The translations under genes were made by a program, and so were the position numbers. The notes below the pieces were generated by a model that saw only the letters and a list, made by a program, of their open reading frames with translations, had not been told where the DNA came from and searched no databases. From contig JANCRA010000067.1 of the NCBI GenBank assembly GCA_024362935.1, positions 1-64,000 of the forward strand: 64,000 bases of DNA. Direction: 5' to 3'. Positions 49,901-58,900 of the stretch are shown here, piece by piece. The stretch is from Setophaga petechia (Eukaryota > Chordata > Aves > Passeriformes > Parulidae). Every line of letters starts with the position of its first letter. Position 1 is the first letter of the stretch.

Positions 49901-52900
49901 CAGCCCGGCGCTTAAAGAAGGAGTCAGAGCTCTTCATCTCTCGGTCTCAAGGTTGTTTATTTTATCTCATCTATAAAAAATTTTCTCCTGCCCTGCCGAG
50001 GTGCATCCAGCAGGACAGTCCAGGCACTCTGCCTGCCCCCGGGGTGGTGTTGTGTCTTTATACTACAAACTACATGTACAATGTTTATAATTACTCCCCA
50101 ATGCCCATCACCTGTGTCAGACACTGAGCTTCTAATCCAAACCAATCTGTGAGTGCCACCATCACAGCAGGAGATGGAGGCCAAGAAGAAGAAGGAGAAA
50201 GGCTGGACACACCCAGATTCCTCCATCTTGCCTCCATAACCCCCCTGTACCAAAATCCCAAAATGCATAATTCACCCTGTGATAACTTCACTGATATTCT
50301 ACTTAAACTCTTGTGGCTTGCTGATCTTCATACAAGGTTGGTGATTTGCTCCACGGGCCATAATCAAACCCACAGGGGCATTTTGGGCTCTGTGCCAGGG
50401 TCCCTGAGCCCCCTGGCAGGGTCTGGGCTGCTCAGGACAGCCAGGGGGATGTGCTGGGTCCCGGCAATCTGGGAATTCCTGGGATGGGGAATCCACTGCC
50501 GAGGGTGAGGCTGAGGTTTCATTCCCAAATTCATCCTGGAGGACAAAGAGGGTTGGAGATCAGGGAAAGGTTCTGCCCCCAGAGTGTGCTCAGGATGGAC
50601 ATTCCCAAGGGAATGGGCACATTCCAAAGGCTCCCAGAGCTCCAGGAATGTTTGGAAAACTCCAGGAAAGGGTGGGATTGTTGGGATGTCCGTGCAAGGC
50701 CGGGGGTTGGATTTGGATCATCCTGGAGGACAAAGAGGGTTGGAGATCAGGGAAAGGTTCTGCCCCCAGTGGGTGCTCAGAATGGACATTCCCAAAGGAA
50801 TGGGAACATTCCAAAGGCTGCCAGAGCTCCAGGAATGTTTGGAAAACTCCAGGAATGGATGGGATTGTTGGGATCTCTGTGCAAGGCCGGGGGTTGGATT
50901 TGGATCATTATCCCTTCAAGGATATTCCATGATTTTCCCATCATGGTTTGGAAGAACAAGGTCTTGGTTAAGTCTTGTTTCTTCTCCCTTTCCAGAGGGA
51001 TTTATGGGATATTGGGAAGGAATTCCTGGATTGGAGGGGTTGGGATGGAATTCCCAGAGATTTGTGGCAGCCCCTGGATCCCTGGAATGTCCAAGGCCAG
51101 GTTGGAGCACCCTGGGACAGTGGGAGATCCTGAACGTCCCTTCCAACCCAAACCATTCCAAGAATTCCATAACATTCCATCTTTCCTGGAAATCATGAAA
51201 TCCTTATTTTCCACTGGCAATTCACCCATCCAGTTCATGGAAAGTTGGGAATTTAGTGGGGAAAGCAAAGGGAATTGGCATTGGAATAAAAACATCTGTA
51301 AAAAAAACCAACCCTAAAAACAAATATCCTTAAAAAAACCCAACAGCCCCATTGCCACTTCCCAAATTAGGGAAAAATGGTTTTTATTGGGTTTTATGAG
51401 ACATTTTTGGTTGAGGTTTTGGGATTTTTTTTTTCTTTGTTGTGTTTTTTATTGGATTTGATGGGACAATTTTACAGAGTTCTTGTGATTTTTTTTCTCC
51501 TTTTTTTGGGTTTATTTTTGGATTTGATGGGACATTTTTTATGGAGTTCTTGTGATTTTTTTCTCCTTTTTTTGGGTTTATTTTTGGATTTGATGGGACA
51601 TTTTTACAGAATTTTTGTGATTTTTTTTCTCCTTTTTTTGGGTTTATTTTTGGATTTGATGGGACATTTTTTATCGAGTTTTTGGGATTTTTTCCTCATT
51701 TTTTCCTCATTTTTTGGGTTCTCTCTTGGGCTTTATGAGACATTTTTGGTTCAGTTTTTTGGGGTGTTTCATTCCTGAAGAAAACATTCCAGCTCTGGAA
51801 GTGATCCCAGCTGGTTTGGGGATGAAGAAACCTTTGTGGAATAAATCCCAGTGGGCAGAAAATTCCCTGTGAATTATTCCCTGGAATAATTTCCCATGGA
51901 ATTGGCCCATTCCCAACACTACCAGAGCTCTGGAATTTTCCAGGGATTCTTGGGATTCCTCCTATGCCAGGAGTTGGATTTTGATCCTTTTGGATCCCTT
52001 CCCACAGGGAATTCCACACAGTTGCTGTTTTCTTGGAATAATTTCCCAAAGAATTCCCTAAAATATCCCAAGATTGGGAACGCCACGAGTTTGACCCCGT
52101 GCCAATCCTTGGTGGCTTTTCCTGGTTTTTTGTTCCTTTTCCATGGAAAATCCATGGAATAATTTTCTTGTTCCAAGTTTCCTCACCTCCTTCTCCGTGG
52201 GTTTTCTTGGAGCTTCTCCCAAACATTGAGAGATGATGTTTATTTAAAAAAAATAATTCTTGGAATCTGCATCCCATCGATTTTTCCAGGATGATTTTGA
52301 TCCTTTTGGATCCCTTTCCCACAGGGAATTCCACACAGTCGCTGTTTTCTTGGAATCATTTCCCAAAGAATTCCCTAAAATACCCCAGGATTGGGAACAC
52401 CACGAGTCTGACCCTGTGCCAATCCTTGGTGGCTTTTCCTGTTTTTTTCCATGGAAAATCCATGGAATAATTTTCATGCTCCAAGTTTCCTCACCTCCTT
52501 CTCCGTGGGTTTTCTTGGAGCTTCTCCCAAACATTGAGAGATGATGTTTATTTAAAAAAAATAATTCTTGGAATTGCATCCCATTGATTTTTCCAGGATG
52601 ATTTTGATCCTTCTGGATCCCATTCCCACAGGGAATTCCACACAGTCGCTGTTCTCTTGGAATCATTTCCCAAAGAATTCCCTAAAATACCCCAGGATTG
52701 GGGTTTGACCCCGTGCCAATCCTTGGTGGCTTTTCCTGGTTTTTTGTTCCTTTTCCATGGAAAATCCATGGAATAATTTTCTTGCTCCAAGTTTTCTCAC
52801 CTCCTTCTCCATGGGTTTTCTTGGAGCTTCTCCCAAACATTGGGAGATGATGTTTGACTTTAAAAAAAATAAATCTTGGAATCTGCATCCCATCGATTTT

Positions 52901-55900
52901 TCCGGGATGATTTTGATCCTTCTGGATCCCATTCCCACAGGGAATTCCACACAGTTGCTGTTTTCTTGGAATAATTTCCCAAAGAATTCCCTAAAATACC
53001 CCAGGATTGGGAGCACCACGAGTCTGACCCCGTGCCAATCCTTGGTGGCTTTTCCTGGTTTTTTTGTTCCTTTTCCATGGAAAATCCATGGAATAATTTT
53101 CTTGCTCCAAGTTTCCTCACCTCCTTCTCCATGGGTTTTCTTGGAGCTTCTCCCAAACATTGAGAGATGATGTTTGGCTTTGAAAAAAAAAATAATTCTT
53201 GGAATTGCATCCCATCGATTTTTCCAGGATGATTTTGATCCTTCTGGATCCCATTCCCACAGGGAATTCCACACAGTCGCTGTTTTCTTGGAATCATTTC
53301 CCAAAGAATTCCCTAAAATATCCCAGGATTGGGAACACACGAGTTTGACCCCGTGCCAATCCTTGGTGGCTTTTCCTGGTTTTTTCCATGGAAAATCCAT
53401 GGAATAATTTTCATGTTCCAAGTTTCCTCACCTCCTCCTCCGTGGGTTTTCTTGGAGCTTCTCCCAAACGTTGAGAGATGATGTTTGGCTTTAAAAAAAA
53501 TAAATCTTGGAGTCTGCATCCCATAAATTTTTCCAGGATGATTTTGATCCTTCTGGATCCCATTCCCACAGGGAATTCCACACAGTCGCTGTTTTCTTGG
53601 AATCATTTCCCAAAGAATTCCCTAAAATACCCCAGGACTGGGGTTTGACCCCGTGCCAATCCTTGGTGGCTTTTCCTGGTTTTTTGTTCCTTTTCCATGG
53701 AAAATCCATGGAATAATTTTCTTGCTCCAAGTTCCCTCACCTCCTTCTCCGTGGGTTTTCTTGGAGCTTCTCCCAAACATTGAGAGATCATGTTTGGCTT
53801 TAAAAAAAATAATTCTTGGAATCTGCATCCCGTAAATTTTTCCGGGATGGATTGGACCAGGTGGGAAGTTCATTCCATGAATTCCTGATTTTTCTTTTCA
53901 TCCCAAGGGTTCAGGAATTTTGCTCCTGGAAGACGACTCCGTCTACGAAGGGAATTTCACGGAAGAGCTGACGTTTGTTGGAAAGGTTGGAATTTTCCAA
54001 ATTTCTGGAATTTTCCAAATTTCTGGAATTTGGAAAAAAACCCCAAATTTTCCAAATTTCTGGAATATTTAGCACGGAAGGAAAGCTGCAGCGAGAAATG
54101 TTGGGAATTTTGGGAATAATTTAGGATTTTCATGTTTTAGTTTCTTCAGGTTTGGTTGGTTTGGGTTTTTTGGGTTGAGTTTTAAGGTTTTATTTTCTTG
54201 GGGTTTTTGGGATATTCCTGGTTGAGGTTTTGGGATATTTTTTACTCTTTTTTGAGAGTTTTTAATTGGATTTATGGAACATTTTTAGTTGAGTTTTCTG
54301 GGATTTTTTTGTTGGATTTTTGTTGGGTTTTATGGGACATTTCTTGTCGAGTTTTTGAGGTTTTTATTGGGTCTTACAGGACATTTTTGGTTGAGGTTTG
54401 GGGATTTTTTCTCCTTTTTTGGGGTTTTTAAATTGGGTTTTAAAATAACATTTTTAATTGAGTTTTTGGGGTTTTTTTGGTTGGGATTTCATTGGGGTTT
54501 TTTGGACATTTTTGGTTGACTTCTTGTTTTTTGTTTATTTTTTTTTCTTGGGTTTTATTAGGGTTTTATGAGACATATTTGGTTGAGATTTTGGGATTTT
54601 TTTTTTCTTTTTTTTTTGGGGTTTTTGTTGGGTTTTATGGGACATTTTTGATTGAGTTATTGGAGTTTTTTTGATTGGTTTTTTATTGGGTTTTAAGGGA
54701 CATTTTTGGTAGAGTTTTTGGGAATTTTTGGGGGGTTTTTGGTTGAGTTTTATGGGATATTTTTCCTTGAATTTTTATGATTATATTGGGGTTTATGGGA
54801 CATTTTTGATTGAGTTACAAAGAATTTAATAATAATTGAGACTTGAATAGAGAATTCATGTAGAGAAATTGAAGTAAGTAAATTTTTAAAATTAATGAAA
54901 TTTATAGTTTTTAATTTAATTTATAAGTCCAGATTTTTCAGCAGAGAAAGCTCTCTGGAATTTAATACTAAAAAAGTAATTTAATAATAGAGGTTTTAAT
55001 AATAAAAAGGGAATTTAATGATAGAGAATTTAATAATGAATGGGAATTTAATAATAAAAACATTTAATCAAAAGAAAATTTAATAATAGAAAATTTACTA
55101 AAAGAGGAGCATTTAACAACAAAGAATTTAATAATAATCGAGAATTGAATAGAGAATTGATGTAGAGGAATTGAAATACATAGTGTATAAAACGGTGTGT
55201 AAATTAATTAATTTTTAAAAAATGTAATTTATACTTGGTCAATATGTGATTTTTTAAAAATGGATAGTGAATAGAATGGACAATTTAAATTAAATTTTGA
55301 TCTCTTTCCGCAGGGGAAGCTCTCCTTGGCCAACGGCTTTGTGCTGCAGGGGACGTTCAGCTCGCGGGGCGGCCGCGGGCTCAGCACCCAGGGCGTGCTC
55401 AGCACGGCCCCCGAGCCACAGAGAAAGCTGGAGTGAGACAGGGAGCAGCGGGGCCCTGGGGAGCAGCGGGGTCCTGGGGAGAAATGGGGTCCTGGGGAAC
55501 AGCGGGGTCCTGGGGAACAGCGGGGTCCTTGGGAGCAATGGGGCCCTGGGGAGCAGCGGGGTCCTTGGGGTCCTGGGGAACAGTGGAGTCCTGGGGAACA
55601 ACGCAGTCCTTGGGAGCAGTGGGGTCCTGGGGAGCAGTGGGGTCCTGGGGAACAATGGGGTCCTGGGGAGCAGTGGGGTCCTGGGGAACAATGGGGTCCT
55701 TGGGGTCCTGGGGAGCAGTGGGGTCCTGGGGAGTAATGGGGTCCTGGGGAACAACGGAGTCCTTGGGAGCAGTGGGGTCCTGGGAAGCAGTGGGGTCCAT
55801 GGGGTCCTGGGGAGCAGTGGAGTCCTGGGGAACAACGCAGTCCTTGGGAGCAGGGGGGTCCTGGGGAGCAATGGGGCCCTGGGGAGCAATGGGGTCCTGG

Positions 55901-58900
55901 GGAGCAATGGGGCCCTGGGGAGCAATGGGGTTCTTGGGGTCCTGGGGAGCAATGGGGTCCTGGGGAGCAGCGGGGCCCTAGGGAGCAGTGGGGTCCCTGG
56001 GGTCCTTAGCGTCCTGGGGAGCAATGGGGTCCTGGGGAACAACGGAATCCTTGGGAATGGGGATCCTTTGGGTCCTGGGGAACAGTGGGATCCTGGGGAA
56101 CAGCGGGGTCCTGGGGAACAACGGAATCCTTGGGATCCTGGGGAACAATGGAGTCCTGGGGAGCAACGGGGCCCTGGGGAGCAATGGGGTCCTGGGGAAC
56201 AATGGGGTCCTTGGGAGCAGCGGGGTCCTTGGGAGCAGCGGGGTCCTTGGGAGCAACGGGGTCCTGGGGAGCAACGGAATCCTTGGGAATGGGGATCCTT
56301 GGGGTCCTGGGGAACAGCGGGGTCCTTGGGGTCCTGGGGAACAGTGGGGTCCTGGGGAACAATGGGGTCCTTGGGAATGGGGATCCTTGGGGTCCTGGGG
56401 AATGGGATCCTGGGGAACAGCGGTGTCCTTGGGGTCCTGGGAAACAACGGGGTCCTGGGGAACAATGGGGTCCTGGGGAGCAGCGGGGGCCTGGGGAACA
56501 GTGGGGCGCTGGAGAACCCCCGTTCTTCCAAGGATCCTCAGGAAGGGGATCCTTGGGATCCTTGGGATGGGATCCTGGGCAGCGGGGGTCCTTGGGAACA
56601 GGATCCTGGGGAAGGAGATCCTTGGGATCCTTGGGAACAGCGTCCTTGGGATGGGATCCTCAGGAATAGGGTCCTCGGGATGGGATCCTGGGGAATGGGA
56701 TCCTTGGGAATGGGATCCCCGGGGTCCTTGGGGAAGGGATCCTGGGGAACGGGGTCCTTGGGATGGGATCCTCAGGAATCCAGATCCAGCCCCACAGGCA
56801 TTCCCGGGAATTGATTCCAATGTGGATTTATGGGACAGGGAGGGATGGAGCCCGGGGGGTTCAGTGTGGTGGGAGGCAGGGATGGATATGGACTGAAACC
56901 CTGGGAATAATCCCATGTGGGAATGAGGGAGTGGATGTTGGACTGAAACCCTGGGAATAATTCCATAGGGAAGCAGGGATGGATGTTGGACTGAAACCCT
57001 GGGATTAATTCCATAGGGAAGCAGGGATGGATGTTGGACTGAAATCCTGGGATTAATTCCATAGGGAAGCAGGGATGGATGTTGGACTGGATTCCTGGGA
57101 TTAATTCCATAGGGAAGCAGGGATGGATGTTGGACTGAAATCCTGGGATTAATTCCATAGGGAAGCAGGGATGGATGTTGGACTGCAATCCTGGGAATAA
57201 TTCCATAGGGAAGCAGGGATGGATGTTGGACTGAAACCCTGGGAATAATTCCACAGGGAAGCAGGGATGGATGTTGGACTGAAACCCTGGGAATAATTCC
57301 ATGTGGGAAGCAGGGATGGATGTTGGACTGCAATCCTGGGAATAATTCCATGTGGGAAGCAGGGATGGATGTTGGACTGAAACCCTGGGAATAATTCCAT
57401 GTGGGAATGAGGGAGTGGATGTTGGACTGAAATCCTGGGAATGATTCCATGTGGGAAGCAGGGATGGATGTTGGACTGAAACCCTGGGAATAATTCCATG
57501 TGGGAATGAGGGAGTGGATGTTGGACTGAAATCCTGGGATTAATTCCATAGGGACGCAGGGATGGATTTTTTTAGTGCCATCCTGGGATTTTCATGGAGT
57601 TAATTCCAGAGGGAAGCAGGGATGGATGTTGGACTGAAATCCTGGGATTGGGGTTCATTCCATAGGGGAGCAGGGATGGATGTTTTCCTGAGATTTTGAT
57701 GGAGTTAATTCCATGTGGGAATGAGGGAAGGGGAGTTTTAGTGCCATCCTGGGATTTTCATGGAATGAATTCCACGTGGGAAGCAGGGATGGATGTTGGA
57801 CTGCAATCCTGGAATTGTCATGGAGTTAATTCCATAGGGAAGCAGGAATGGATGTTTTCCTGAAATCCTGGGTTTAATTCCATGTGGAAAGCAGGGAATG
57901 GATGCTGGACTGCAATCCTGGGATTTTCATGGAGTTAATTCCATAAGGAAACAGGAATGGATGCTTTCCTGAAATCCTGGAACTGGGGTTAATTCCAGTA
58001 GGGAAGCAGGGAATTGATTTTCATTAATTCCCATTGGGAAGCAGGAATGGATGCTTTCCTGAAATCCTGGGATTAATTCCATGTGGGAATGAGGGAATGG
58101 GAGTTTTAGTGCCATCCTGGGATTTTCATGGAATTAATTCCCGTTGGGAAGCAGGGATGGATGTTTTGATTCCATCCAGCCCAAATTCCAGTTCCCCTCC
58201 CAAATCCCAGTTCAATTCCATCCTTTTTCCCCTCTGAAACATTCCCAGTCCCTTGGAAGATCCATGGGACAGAAATTCCTTTTCCCTGGGCTATCCAGGC
58301 AGGAACAACTCCTGGGAGCAGTTGCTTGACCCTTTTCCAGCTTTTCTGCAGGAATTCTGAGGAGATAAAGAATCATAATTGGGAATATTTAGGAGTATGT
58401 ATTTATATTTATCCAGCAGTGCATGGAGCAGGAAATCAAAAATTCCGGATTATTTCCGTCCCACGCATCTGGAATTTTTTTTCCCCCAAAGGATTTTTGT
58501 TGTCAGGACAAGACACTTGAAGGGTTTTTATGGAATTCCCATTTAGGAATTCCCATTTATGGAATTCCCATTTAGGAATTCCCATTTATGGAATCCATTT
58601 AGGATTATCTGGGAACGGTTTTGGTGGGAATGGAGTTTAAGGATGATCCCATTCCATGGATTCTCCCACTATCCCAAGTAGATCCAAGCTGGGCTTGGAA
58701 AACTCCCAGGGATCCAGGGGCCGCCACAGATTCTTTGGGAATTCCATCCCAGCCAGGAATTCCTTCCCAAAATCCCATCTAAATCCCCATTTTTCCAATG
58801 GGAAGCCATTCCCTGTGTCCTGTCCCTTATCCCAGTCCCTCTCCAGCTCTCTGGAACCCCTGGAATTTTCCCTTCTCCAGGAAAACATTCCCAGCTCTCC

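Noticed and set aside
40931..51190. Intact retroviral genes next to the LTRs
   Set aside because: No gag, pol or env-like reading frame is present; only LTR sequence remains.
55290..57549. Open frames of 300-520 codons on both strands in the GC-rich intron 15 array (Gly/Ser/Val or Pro/Arg/Thr-rich, collagen-like look)
   Set aside because: Eighteen-bp units keep all frames open. The frames run through the real exon 15 or its intron and have no splice or start context.
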